Notes: a model not told the origin generated them from the letters alone. Shown: positions 5,656 to 12,854, numbered from the stretch's first letter. The stretch is 64,000 nucleotides of DNA from Vitreoscilla massiliensis (GCF_001457815.1 NZ_LN898221.1:1-64000); one strand, 5' to 3'. Program-made: numbers and translations.

Positions 5656-6660
5656 TTATAAGCTATTCAGTGTCCAAGTGGCTGTGACTTTGGCGCAGAT
5701 TTTTATATCGTTTAAGCTGTCTTTTGATAGCACTTCTGATTCATACAAGCTTTTATTGTCACTGATGATTTTTAAATCGCCATTGGTCATCACTTGAAGT
5801 CGTTTAACTTTTACGCCTCCAGCCGTTGCAATTACGTAAACACCTTCGTTGTCATAAAAATCTATTGATTTATCTACAAACAGCAAATCGCCGTCCGCGA
5901 ATGTTGGATGCATTGAGTCGCCAGAGGCGGTGATGATTGAAATGCGTTGCAGATTTTTCCCCAAGTGCTTACGCGCCCAGTCCTCTTGAACGTCTATGAG
6001 ACGCACATATTCAGGAAAGTCGATATTAAATCTGCCACTACCAGCAGCGGCAGAAATATCTAAAAGCTTCAGGCGAATATATCCATTAGGAACTTCATCT
6101 TGGTTTGAGAATGAATCCAAGTCATCATCATTAGCAGTTGCTCTAGGCCTGCCAATATAAGGAAGCGGTTGGCCTGAAAGTTCAGATATGCGCACCAGTA
6201 CATCAAAAGATGGTATTGATCGTCCAGCCTCCCACGCATGAACTGAGCCTCTGCCACTGTAGTTTAGTTTTTTCTCAAACTCTTCTACATCCAGACCCAT
6301 TTTATTTCTAACCGATTCAATCCAATTTGGAATGTCATAGCGAGATGTTGTAACAATATCTGAACTAACATCATTGTTAACAATAACTGTACGCGCCATT
6401 TCCAATATTTCTTCTGCAAGAGATGAACTAAAGTCTTGAACGTTAACTTTTAATAAGCGAGCAAAGCCGCTAGCAATAGAGGGATTTAGGGCATTAATTC
6501 CCGAAAGATAGTGGTTTATTGCGCTTTGTGAAATTCCAAGTGCTTCAGCAACTGCATACTGATTTAAGCCAAGCTCTTTTTTCTTGGATTCATAAATCGA
6601 TTTTAGTGCATTGCAATCCTGCTTTTGTGATTCAGTTAACTCTTTCTTTTTCCCTGACAT
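5656..6660 (-). CDS. cI: CI-type repressor, two HTH domains plus S24 peptidase
   Basis: 334 aa, longer than lambda CI (about 237). HTH 1 lies near residues 16-75 (LGISQSAINHYLSG), HTH 2 near 110-165 (IPNWIESVRNKMGLD, WEAGRSIPS). A self-cleavage site Ala206-Gly207 (SAAAGSG) precedes an S24/LexA-like domain with Ser249 (ASGDSMHP) and Lys286 (VKRL). This predicts RecA-stimulated autocleavage and SOS induction. The gene diverges from cro across three operators, with AGGA upstream of its ATG. The second HTH is unusual and may widen DNA recognition. Confidence 0.9.
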   Translation of the reverse strand: MSGKKKELTESQKQDCNALKSIYESKKKELGLNQYAVAEALGISQSAINHYLSGINALNPSIASGFARLLKVNVQDFSSSLAEEILEMARTVIVNNDVSSDIVTTSRYDIPNWIESVRNKMGLDVEEFEKKLNYSGRGSVHAWEAGRSIPSFDVLVRISELSGQPLPYIGRPRATANDDDLDSFSNQDEVPNGYIRLKLLDISAAAGSGRFNIDFPEYVRLIDVQEDWARKHLGKNLQRISIITASGDSMHPTFADGDLLFVDKSIDFYDNEGVYVIATAGGVKVKRLQVMTNGDLKIISDNKSLYESEVLSKDSLNDIKICAKVTATWTLNSL

Positions 6661-6692
6661 AAATCTTAATTCCTATGCAATTGGCAAATGCT

Positions 6693-6755
6693 ATTACCAA
6701 TGGTAATAAAACACAAACAACCGCAGGTATTGACTATTAAATTACTTGCGGTAAT
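6693..6755. promoter_or_regulatory. OR-like operator set, three sites
   Basis: Sites at 6693-6707 (ATTACCAATGGTAAT, a perfect palindrome), 6717-6731 (ACAACCGCAGGTATT, degenerate) and 6741-6755 (inverted ATTACCGCAAGTAAT). Centres are 24 bp apart, close to the lambda OR spacing. They match the OL set at 4081-4135. Confidence 0.75.
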
Positions 6756-6757
6756 AA
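6730..6757 (+). promoter_or_regulatory. Predicted early rightward promoter PR
   Basis: TTGACT (6730-6735), 16-bp spacer, TAATAA (6752-6757). The third operator covers the spacer and most of the -10, so repressor binding there would block it. It drives cro, cII and replication genes. Confidence 0.6.
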
Positions 6758-6787
6758 TGTGTCATCAGCACTTAATAAAGGTTTGAA

Positions 6788-6991
6788 ATGGACAAAATCA
6801 TTAAGGTGGCACTGCCTGATTTTGCTCTTGAGCATGGACAAAATAATGCAGCCAAGGCGCTCGGGGTTACTCAAGGAGCTATATGCAGAGCAATTAAATC
6901 AGGGCGGAATATTCAAGTGACAATTGAAAATGGAGTGATAAAAGCAGAGGAGCTGCGACCATTCCCAAACCAACCAAGAGACTTGCCATGA
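6788..6991 (+). CDS. cro: Cro repressor
   Basis: 67 aa that align by eye with lambda Cro throughout: NNAAKALGVTQGAICRAIKS corresponds to the helix-turn-helix, then GRNIQVTIENG and AEELRPFP at the C-terminal beta strand and tail. It should bind the operators around the repressor gene and shut down PRM and the early promoters. AAAGG lies upstream of the ATG. Its stop overlaps the cII start (ATGA). Confidence 0.88.
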   Translation: MDKIIKVALPDFALEHGQNNAAKALGVTQGAICRAIKSGRNIQVTIENGVIKAEELRPFPNQPRDLP

Positions 6992-7323
6992 CTGAATTAT
7001 CAAATGAAGTGGCTGCAAGGTCACGCAAGATACAAGCAACAATCTTGCAGCGGTTTGCACAGATGAAAAATGCAAATGTGGCATTAAGAGCAGGGGTGCA
7101 TGAGGGAACTATCAGTCGCTTTAACAATGAACGGCTTGAGAGTGTCGCAATTATTTTAGCGGCGGCAGGGCTTCAGGTGGTTTCAGCAGATGATCAAGTG
7201 ATTTCACGGCGTGAATTAAGAATGCTTAAAGAGATGTCGTTGAAGTATTTAGAGGCTGATTTGGCGCACGATGAAATTGTTGACGCTCAGCTTAAGAGTG
7301 CGGGCTGTGCAATTGATGAATGA
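6988..7323 (+). CDS. cII: CII-type transcriptional activator
   Basis: 111 aa. The first 80 residues match the lambda CII plan: an N-terminal helix (RSRKIQATILQRFAQMKNA), an HTH (NVALRAGVHEGTISRFNNER) and ILAAAGLQVV. The extended C-terminus (residues 80-111) may act in tetramerisation or turnover. CII would activate repressor synthesis from PRE, and a matching TTGC-N6-TTGC site lies within this gene. Position directly after cro supports the call. Confidence 0.8.
   Translation: MTELSNEVAARSRKIQATILQRFAQMKNANVALRAGVHEGTISRFNNERLESVAIILAAAGLQVVSADDQVISRRELRMLKEMSLKYLEADLAHDEIVDAQLKSAGCAIDE
6996..7028 (-). promoter_or_regulatory. Predicted CII-activated promoter PRE
   Basis: Minus strand TTGC-GTGACC-TTGC (7028-7015) flanking the -35, 17-bp spacer, then GATAAT (7001-6996). 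TTGC repeats six bases apart are the established lambda CII site. The promoter faces the repressor gene from inside the 5' part of cII, as PRE does in lambda. Confidence 0.7.
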
Positions 7324-7495
7324 AGAAAAGCCAGCACCCGAAGGCACTGGCGATTCCACCTTTTTTGCATCGAAACACAGATGGGAAACAACTATGTCCG
7401 CTGAGAATACTAATAAATATTTGCTATTTGCGCAAGGCAAAAAAATGCCGCGAGTTGGAGAAAACGCGGCATTCAAGCTGTGCCCATCATGGTAA
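7316..7495 (+). CDS. Hypothetical small protein, 59 aa
   Basis: ATG at 7316 overlaps the end of cII. The start MNEEKPAPEGTGDSTFF has no good RBS. An internal ATG at 7394 would give 33 aa. A hairpin (7330-7351) lies inside the 5' part. Unknown function. Confidence 0.3.
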   Translation: MNEEKPAPEGTGDSTFFASKHRWETTMSAENTNKYLLFAQGKKMPRVGENAAFKLCPSW

Positions 7496-7612
7496 GTGAA
7501 GGCGAGACGCATTATGAATGAATACTCTATCAAAAGCAATGAGCAAAAGAAAAGCCACCGAGGGAAAGTCAGTGGCAATTCAAAACATCTACTGCTTGAA
7601 GGTGAATTGATT

Positions 7613-7777
7613 ATGACCCAAGAGTTACAAGAAATCAAGATTATTCGCTTAGGTGCGGATTTGAGCAATTTGCAAAATAACAAATACCAAAGCGATTTAC
7701 TTGCGCTCTCGATGCGAACGCAGTGCGAACGCAAAACAAACGCAGTGCAATCGACATGCAAGGATGCTGCAAGATGA
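7613..7777 (+). CDS. Hypothetical small protein, 54 aa
   Basis: ATG at 7613 is preceded by GAAGGTG. The product starts MTQELQEIKIIRLGADLSNL, and its C-terminal third is encoded by iterons (MRTQCERKTNAV). Its TGA overlaps the ATG of the DUF1376 replication gene, which supports translation. No family recognised. Confidence 0.45.
   Translation: MTQELQEIKIIRLGADLSNLQNNKYQSDLLALSMRTQCERKTNAVQSTCKDAAR
7713..7745 (+). repeat. 11-bp iterons, cluster 1
   Basis: Three consecutive 11-bp units: TGCGAACGCAG, TGCGAACGCAA and the degenerate AACAAACGCAG. The same unit recurs at 8156-8188 inside the replication gene. Spacing of one helical turn suggests an initiator binding site and replication origin. Confidence 0.6.
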
Positions 7778-8967
7778 ATTTTTATACATTCCATATCGGC
7801 GATTACATCAGTAATACCCATTATTTGGACTTATACGAAGATTTGGCTTATCGCCGAATGATGGATTTGTATTACCAAAAAGAAGAACCGCTGCCGAACG
7901 ACATTGAGAAAATCGCCAAGATGATACGCATGCGCGAACATATTGAAGCGGTCGAATCAATATTAAATGAGTTCTTCATCTTAGATGGCGGTGTGTGGCG
8001 CCATACGCGCTGTGATGCTGAGCTGGCAAAGATATACGAGAAAAGCGAAAAGGCCAGAGCCAGTGCCAATGCGCGCCATTCACGCAATAAGCCAAAACAA
8101 AAGCCGACTGAAATTCCACAAGAAATCCCTGTCACGGATGATTCTGCCGACGATTTGCGAACGCAATGCGAACGCAGTGCGAACGGAATGCTACCCATAA
8201 CCCAATACCCAATAAGAGAGATAGAGATACCGCACGCACCCGATTTCAATTCTGAGCCTGATTTGCCTGATGGCGGTATGTCGCAAAAACAGGTCATGGA
8301 TTTTTTGCAGGCTCAGGGCGTTGACGTGATGCACGACGGCTTCTTGCCAAGCCATCCTGATTTGCAAGCGGCCTGTGCCACTGGCGTGACGGCCAGTGTG
8401 TTGCAATTTGCTTGGGACACGGTGCTGAGCAAGGGCAAGCAGCGCAATGGCGGCTATTTTTTCAGCGTGCTGGCTGGTAAGGCTGTGGACGCTGCGGCTG
8501 AACAGGCCAACCCACCGACGCCGCAACGTCAAGGCCGTGGCAATGACATGGCGGCACAGGATGCTGACTTGCTGACACGCAACGGCGTTGACCCCGACAA
8601 GGCGCTGACGTTTGCTCAAGTTCGGGCCAGCAAGCGAGCAGGGTTGCTGACACAGGCCCAAATCGATTTTTGGAAGCTCGAAGGCAAGGTGGGGACGCTG
8701 GACATGGGTTTGCCTGAGATTGTGAATCGCTGCCTTGAAAAAGGCTGGGCACGATTTGAGGCGGGGTTTGAGTTGGGCGACAAGGCTGTGGAGCAAGTGA
8801 AGCAGGCTGAGGCTGACAAAGCGCGCGTGGTCAAACAAATCAAAGCGGACGTAGAAAGCCGTGGCGAGACCAAGCCTGTGCGTAGTGGCAGGCCGCCTAA
8901 CAAACTTTCTGACACGCTGAAACAGGCGCAGCAAGCGAATGCTGAGGCGGCGCATGAAATGCGATAA
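7774..8967 (+). CDS. DUF1376 (YdaU-type) phage replication protein
   Basis: 397 aa starting at the ATG at 7774 (AAGGA nine bases upstream, overlapping the previous stop). The N-terminal 90 residues (MNFYTFHIGDYISNTHYLDL, AYRRMMDLYYQKEEPLP) are a typical DUF1376 winged-helix domain of phage replication proteins. The middle is linker-like with an iteron-encoded stretch. Residues about 165-250 (KQVMDFLQAQGVDV, AWDTVLSKGKQRNGGYFF) resemble DnaT/primosome-type C-terminal domains. The position after cII equals that of lambda O. It probably binds the iterons and recruits the host helicase. Confidence 0.8.
   Translation: MNFYTFHIGDYISNTHYLDLYEDLAYRRMMDLYYQKEEPLPNDIEKIAKMIRMREHIEAVESILNEFFILDGGVWRHTRCDAELAKIYEKSEKARASANARHSRNKPKQKPTEIPQEIPVTDDSADDLRTQCERSANGMLPITQYPIREIEIPHAPDFNSEPDLPDGGMSQKQVMDFLQAQGVDVMHDGFLPSHPDLQAACATGVTASVLQFAWDTVLSKGKQRNGGYFFSVLAGKAVDAAAEQANPPTPQRQGRGNDMAAQDADLLTRNGVDPDKALTFAQVRASKRAGLLTQAQIDFWKLEGKVGTLDMGLPEIVNRCLEKGWARFEAGFELGDKAVEQVKQAEADKARVVKQIKADVESRGETKPVRSGRPPNKLSDTLKQAQQANAEAAHEMR
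8156..8188 (+). repeat. 11-bp iterons, cluster 2
   Basis: TGCGAACGCAA, TGCGAACGCAG and TGCGAACGGAA in tandem, inside the DUF1376 gene. AT-richer sequence (AACCCAATACCCAATAAGAG) follows, which would suit duplex opening. This resembles the lambda origin inside gene O. Confidence 0.6.
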
Positions 8968-9172
8968 CTGCCAGCACATGGATTACCAAGGCGCAGTGAC
9001 TGGCATTCACAAGCCAAGAAACAAGGATGACCACCGAATGTTGTATTGGGGCCTGTGCAAAATCGGTAACGAGTGGGATTTTTTAGGGCGGATTTCAAGC
9101 TGTGACAGGTTTCAGCAGGCGGATGAAGAAACGATTGAAAAACGCAAGCAGTGGCTAGAGCAAAGGGACTGA
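8954..9172 (+). CDS. Small cysteine-containing phage protein, 72 aa
   Basis: ATG at 8954, overlapping the replication gene end. MKCDNCQHMDYQGAV carries CxxC, and later Cys residues (LCKIG, SSCDRF) could complete a metal site. No firm family; it resembles small zinc-ribbon proteins of phage early regions. Confidence 0.55.
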   Translation: MKCDNCQHMDYQGAVTGIHKPRNKDDHRMLYWGLCKIGNEWDFLGRISSCDRFQQADEETIEKRKQWLEQRD

Positions 9173-9173
9173 C

Positions 9174-9269
9174 ATGGATTTACTGGATTTTATTGGGTAT
9201 GCGTTCACTGTGGTGATTTCATTGCTGCTGTGTGTGTTGATTGAGTGGTATGTGGATGGGGGTGAGTGA
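9174..9269 (+). CDS. Small membrane protein, 31 aa
   Basis: ATG at 9174 directly follows the previous stop. MDLLDFIGYAFTVVISLLLC is a single membrane helix, then a short tail. Its stop overlaps the next ATG (TGATG). Short, but the tight coupling on both sides supports it. Confidence 0.45.
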   Translation: MDLLDFIGYAFTVVISLLLCVLIEWYVDGGE

Positions 9270-9532
9270 TGAGTATTGATGATTTGTTGTTGTACGCTTT
9301 TGTTGTATGGGCAACTTTCATGGCTGCTCAGTTGCTGCTGGCTTCGCAGGGTTTAATTCCGAAAGTCAAAGACATTGAAAATAAATACTTACGCCGCGTT
9401 GTTTTTGTTTTGCTGCTGCCAGTGATTTTAATGCTTGGGTTTGTTTTTTATGCGATTGAAAAAGTGCCTGTGGCTTTAAAAGATTTGGCTGATGGTTTCT
9501 ATCGTGTTTTCTCAGAAGTGTGGGGTGAGTGA
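9269..9532 (+). CDS. Membrane protein, two TM helices, 87 aa
   Basis: ATG at 9269 chosen over the GTG at 9266 because of the TGATG coupling. Hydrophobic segments are LLLYAFVVWATFMAAQLLLA and VVFVLLLPVILMLGFVFYAI, with a cytoplasmic-type basic loop between. No family recognised. Confidence 0.55.
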   Translation: MSIDDLLLYAFVVWATFMAAQLLLASQGLIPKVKDIENKYLRRVVFVLLLPVILMLGFVFYAIEKVPVALKDLADGFYRVFSEVWGE

Positions 9533-9879
9533 TGAGTGAAGTAGAACAGGATGGTATGGTAACAATTAGACGTGCCCCTGTAGGATTTCAAAAAGCAATA
9601 CAGGAACTGGCTCAAGCACAAGCCTCTAGACTAGCTCAAGCGCGCATTGGTCAAGTTTCCGATTCTGACGCAGTAAACAGCCCGTCGCACTACGCAAGCG
9701 GTGACATTGAGTGCATTGATGCCATACAGGCCAGCATGACCCCAGAAGCGTTCCAAGGCTACTTAAAAGGCAATGTGCAAAAGTACATGTGGCGCTATGA
9801 GAAGAAAGTGAATCCTGCCGAGGATTTGAAAAAGGCGCAGTGGTATTTGGCAAAGCTGATTGAGGATGTGAGTGCGTGA
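9532..9879 (+). CDS. DUF3310 domain protein
   Basis: 115 aa. From about residue 45 it carries VNSPSHYASGDIECIDAIQA, EAFQGYLKGNVQKYMWRYEK and AEDLKKAQWYL, the full signature of DUF3310, a small domain common in phage early regions and sometimes fused to nucleotide-metabolism enzymes. Function is unknown. TGATG overlap upstream, GTGA overlap with rusA downstream. Confidence 0.8.
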   Translation: MSEVEQDGMVTIRRAPVGFQKAIQELAQAQASRLAQARIGQVSDSDAVNSPSHYASGDIECIDAIQASMTPEAFQGYLKGNVQKYMWRYEKKVNPAEDLKKAQWYLAKLIEDVSA

Positions 9880-10232
9880 AAACTTACTTTTTACCTTACC
9901 CAATAAGCACTAACCGCTACTGGCGTACATTCCGAAACCGAACAATAGCGTCAAAAGAGGCAATGGAATATCGACGCAAGGTTGCAGAGTTAGTGGGAGT
10001 TATGCCAGTTAATGACCCTGTCTCCCTTTCAATTGAATTACACCCAAGGCTTACCAAGAACGGCAAAGCATCAAAGACATGCCTTGACCTCGATAACTGC
10101 CTAAAAGTCACGCTGGATGCATTACAGGGCTGCTTGTATGGCAATGACAATCAAGTTAAGAAAATAGCTTTGCAATATGGTGAGCCTGTCTTAAATGGCG
10201 GGCTGACAGTTTGCTGTGAGGTGATGCAATGA
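9876..10232 (+). CDS. rusA: RusA-family Holliday junction resolvase
   Basis: 118 aa from a GTG overlapping the previous stop. Sequence features of RusA are present: PYPISTNRYWR at the N-terminus, and KTCLDLDNCLKVTLDALQG with the acidic Asp residues that bind Mg2+, then YGNDNQVKK. RusA resolves Holliday junctions and branched DNA during phage replication and recombination. It sits in the nin-like block with DUF1367 and YbcO genes, as in lambdoid phages. Confidence 0.85.
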   Translation: MKTYFLPYPISTNRYWRTFRNRTIASKEAMEYRRKVAELVGVMPVNDPVSLSIELHPRLTKNGKASKTCLDLDNCLKVTLDALQGCLYGNDNQVKKIALQYGEPVLNGGLTVCCEVMQ

Positions 10233-10666
10233 AATTGGATTTCATCAAATTGCCAGGTGGCTCACTTGCTCCCGCGAATGACGAAACATCAGAAAGCATG
10301 AAGCGGTTTAAGAATAATGAGCAGATACAAGTTGATGTGACCATGCCACGCAATATTGATTTTCATCGCAAGGCGTTTGCACTAGCCAATAAAGCATTCG
10401 CTCACTGGTGCGCTGATGGCACAAAAGACCAGTACAAAACGCACAAGACGCAGTTTGAGAGCTTTCGTGAGCAATTGACGGTATTGGCAGGGTATTACGA
10501 TGAAGTCTATGCAATCGATGGCTCAGTGCGCTTAATTGCAAAATCTTGGAGCTTTGGCAGTATGGATCAAGAGCAGTTTGAGCATTTTTACTCAGCACTG
10601 TGGCAAGCCATTGCAAACAATGTGGTGCAGTTTGATGAACATGAGCATTGGATGATGGAGTTTTAG
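10229..10666 (+). CDS. DUF1367 domain phage protein
   Basis: 145 aa. A DNIDFHRKAFALANKAF-like region (actual MPRNIDFHRKAFALANKAF) and SWSFGSMDQEQFEHFYSALW are typical of DUF1367, found in lambdoid nin regions. Its role is unknown, perhaps in recombination. ATGA overlap with rusA. Confidence 0.75.
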   Translation: MKLDFIKLPGGSLAPANDETSESMKRFKNNEQIQVDVTMPRNIDFHRKAFALANKAFAHWCADGTKDQYKTHKTQFESFREQLTVLAGYYDEVYAIDGSVRLIAKSWSFGSMDQEQFEHFYSALWQAIANNVVQFDEHEHWMMEF

Positions 10667-10667
10667 A

Positions 10668-10964
10668 GTGAGCAAAATCACAGAATCAGCACGAGGCCAA
10701 GAATGCCAAATCCGTTTGATAGGTATCTGCAATCACAACGATGAAACTACGGTATTTGCGCATTATCGCAAAGGTGGATTGGGCGGCATGGGCAAGAAAC
10801 CGAGCGACTTGTTTGGGGCATACGCTTGCAGCAGTTGCCACGATGCTGTTGATGGCCGCACAAAAACACCGTTTTCACCTGCTGAGTTGGATGCCGACTT
10901 CAAAGATGCGGTGTTTAGAACACAGAATATTTTAATGACCAAAGGCTTAATAAAAGGGACATGA
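10668..10964 (+). CDS. YbcO-type nuclease (DUF1364)
   Basis: 98 aa from a GTG one base after the previous stop. ARGQECQIRLIGICNHN, TTVFAHYRKGGLGGMGKKP and YACSSCHDAVDGR align by eye with YbcO, a small zinc-binding HNH-like endonuclease of lambdoid prophages. The Cys and His residues are all present. Confidence 0.8.
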   Translation: MSKITESARGQECQIRLIGICNHNDETTVFAHYRKGGLGGMGKKPSDLFGAYACSSCHDAVDGRTKTPFSPAELDADFKDAVFRTQNILMTKGLIKGT

Positions 10965-10965
10965 T

Positions 10966-11553
10966 ATGCAAAAAAAAGAAGATGAACCGTTGTTTATGAG
11001 TTTGCAACATGCCCTGATTTGGTCATTTGTAGAGGCTGAGAAACAATTTACTGGTTACAGCAACACGGCCAGCATCATTCGACACTGTAAACAAAAAGGA
11101 GCAGGGGCGAGTACATCACCTGATGATTTGTCACCACAGGAGAAGAAAACACAGGCCATGTGGGTGTTGGACACGGTGCGCACGGCGTTAAATGAATTTG
11201 AACAGGCTTTGATTGTGCTTAAGTACGGTCAAGGCTCTATTAACTTCGCGGATGCGTTTGTGCAAGTGGGTTTGGAATATCCGAAATATGAAGCCCATGT
11301 GGTGGATTTGATTTTGTGCAATATTTTCCAGTTTGACCAAACAGGCCGCAAATGGAATCATGGTTCGCGCGGGTGGCAAGACTACCCAACAGTGACACAA
11401 ATTGCTGACGTGGCAGGGATGAGCAGAAAAACTGCCACAAGATGGGTGGGAGAGATTCAAAAAGACATTCATGGGGCATTATTTGCCGCGGAGTTGGTCT
11501 TGAAATTCGAGCTTGAGCGGAGATTGATTTTAAAAATAAAAGCAGTTGCTTGA
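10966..11553 (+). CDS. HTH protein, candidate late regulator (Q position)
   Basis: 195 aa. The N-terminal two thirds is helical. At about residues 142-172 is a clear helix-turn-helix (VTQIADVAGMSRKTATRWVG). Being the last gene of the early rightward operon, just before a possible promoter and the late genes, it occupies the place of an antiterminator Q or other late activator. I do not recognise the family, so the late-regulator role is inference from position and HTH. Confidence 0.5.
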   Translation: MQKKEDEPLFMSLQHALIWSFVEAEKQFTGYSNTASIIRHCKQKGAGASTSPDDLSPQEKKTQAMWVLDTVRTALNEFEQALIVLKYGQGSINFADAFVQVGLEYPKYEAHVVDLILCNIFQFDQTGRKWNHGSRGWQDYPTVTQIADVAGMSRKTATRWVGEIQKDIHGALFAAELVLKFELERRLILKIKAVA

Positions 11554-11579
11554 CAAAATGTCCCACTCGCTCCATGATA
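11550..11579 (+). promoter_or_regulatory. Possible late promoter
   Basis: TTGACA (11550-11555) at the stop codon of the HTH gene, with ATGATA 18 bp later. The -35 is perfect and the -10 poor. The position equals lambda PR'. Confidence 0.3.
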
Positions 11580-11587
11580 TGGCTATA

Positions 11588-11618
11588 AACGGCAGCGCTT
11601 GCATTCAAGGCTGCCGTT
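11588..11618. other. Inverted repeat downstream of late-regulator gene
   Basis: Perfect 9-bp arms AACGGCAGC/GCTGCCGTT with a 13-base loop and no T-run. It lies between the possible late promoter and the first late gene and could be a pause or binding site. Confidence 0.5.
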
Positions 11619-11642
11619 AACTCATTCTGGATAAACTATTGC

Positions 11643-12041
11643 ATGAAAAAAATTGTATTCTTTTGTGTATTGAATTGGGTTATACAAGCTGACGCTTCCG
11701 ACAGGTGGCTTCAGTTGAATTTCAGTGATAGTAATCCCGTGATGTATTTGGATTTGCAAACATTAAAGAGTGATAAGTATTGGGTGAAGTATGTTTATAA
11801 GCATCCAGAGAAAACTAGAGATTTAACATACAATATATCCTTTAATGAATATAGTTATTCATGCAAAAATGGTAGTGTCATACTTAATGCCAGTCATTTG
11901 TATTATGAAACGAAGAATAGTAACAAATTTATTAAAACCATAACTTTTGACAATACTTTTTCTAAAATAGAAAGTGTTGTGCCAGGCTCTTTGGGCGAGT
12001 CTATTTTGACTAAAGTCTGCCTGTTTACAAATCAAATATAA
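11643..12041 (+). CDS. Exported adhesin-E-like protein
   Basis: 132 aa with a signal peptide (KKIVFFCVLNWVIQADAS). The mature part has SDRWLQLNFSDSNPVMYLDL, YSYSCKNG and ESVVPGSLGESILTKVC, fitting the surface-adhesin-protein-E-like family of small exported proteins, including the two cysteines. AT-richer than its neighbours and bounded by its own terminator, it looks like a moron. It sits behind the late regulator, where Shiga toxin genes sit in Stx phages, so expression would rise on induction. Confidence 0.5.
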   Translation: MKKIVFFCVLNWVIQADASDRWLQLNFSDSNPVMYLDLQTLKSDKYWVKYVYKHPEKTRDLTYNISFNEYSYSCKNGSVILNASHLYYETKNSNKFIKTITFDNTFSKIESVVPGSLGESILTKVCLFTNQI

Positions 12042-12050
12042 AAGAAATTA

Positions 12051-12076
12051 AAACCCGCCCGAGTGGCGGGTTTTTT
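12051..12076 (+). terminator. Intrinsic terminator
   Basis: AAACCCGCC-CGAGT-GGCGGGTTT followed by TTT, directly after the adhesin-E-like gene. Confidence 0.8.
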
Positions 12077-12090
12077 CATGGGTGATTGGT

Positions 12091-12336
12091 ATGAAACGAG
12101 CCAAGCAAAACGGCCTACAGCGTAAGCGTAATGTGCATTGTGTTGGTGACGGGCTTGGCATGAGGCATGTGTATCTTGATGGTGAAATTCAAGAGCATTG
12201 TATTTGTGCCAATGTCCGCCGAGGTTTCATTATTCGGCACAAGAAAGGCCGAGATGGCCATTTGATTGTTGATTTTGCTACTGAGAGTTTGGTTACTGAA
12301 AAGGTGCGGGGCAAGGTTCGGGTTAAGTTTATTTGA
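12091..12336 (+). CDS. Hypothetical phage protein, 81 aa
   Basis: ATG at 12091 (a GTG lies nine bases earlier). The product is very basic (MKRAKQNGLQRKRNVHC), then GFIIRHKKGRDGHL. It lies just upstream of the small terminase gene. No family recognised. Confidence 0.5.
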   Translation: MKRAKQNGLQRKRNVHCVGDGLGMRHVYLDGEIQEHCICANVRRGFIIRHKKGRDGHLIVDFATESLVTEKVRGKVRVKFI

Positions 12337-12347
12337 AAGGAAGCAGT

Positions 12348-12854
12348 ATGGCTGGAAAGGCTGCAAAGTCAGCCTCAAAGCAGGCTGCGCGTGGACGCCC
12401 AACAAAGTATAAAGCGGAGTATGCGGAACAGGCGAGAAAGCTGTGCTTGTTGGGCGCAACTGATGTGGAAATGGCAGATTTCTTTGAGGTATCGGAGCTG
12501 ACAATTAACCGATGGAAGAAAGAACATCCCGAATTTTGTAAGTCCATAAAAAAGGGCAAGCTAATTGCCGATGCAGAGGTGGCAGACAAGCTTTACAACC
12601 GAGCCACTGGTTACGATGCTCCTGACACCGATATTCGAGTCATTGACCAGAAAATAGTGGAAACGCCGATTATCAAACATTATCCGCCTGACCCAGTCAG
12701 TGGCATATTTTGGCTTAAGAACCGGCAGCCTAAAAAATGGCGTGACAAACCTGACGAGGCACCACCTGAGAATCAAGTAACGCCGGTAAAAGTAGTGATT
12801 AACGTACAGGACGCAAGGAAGCCAGGCAATGCAGAATCCGAGTCCGACGCTTAA
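12348..12854 (+). CDS. Terminase small subunit
   Basis: 168 aa, ATG at 12348 with AAGGA upstream. GRPTKYKAEYAEQARKLCLL, then the HTH ATDVEMADFFEVSELTINRW and KEHPEFCKSIKKGK are typical of small terminase or packaging-initiation proteins. It should recognise the phage pac/cos site. The 3' end overlaps the large terminase gene by 26 bp. Confidence 0.75.
   Translation: MAGKAAKSASKQAARGRPTKYKAEYAEQARKLCLLGATDVEMADFFEVSELTINRWKKEHPEFCKSIKKGKLIADAEVADKLYNRATGYDAPDTDIRVIDQKIVETPIIKHYPPDPVSGIFWLKNRQPKKWRDKPDEAPPENQVTPVKVVINVQDARKPGNAESESDA

Noticed and set aside
7870..8300. 141-codon minus-strand frame
   Set aside because: Antisense to the replication gene, Ser/Cys/Phe-rich shadow.
8191..8979. 262-codon minus-strand frame
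   Set aside because: Antisense to the DUF1376 replication gene; Leu/Arg/His-rich composition typical of a shadow.
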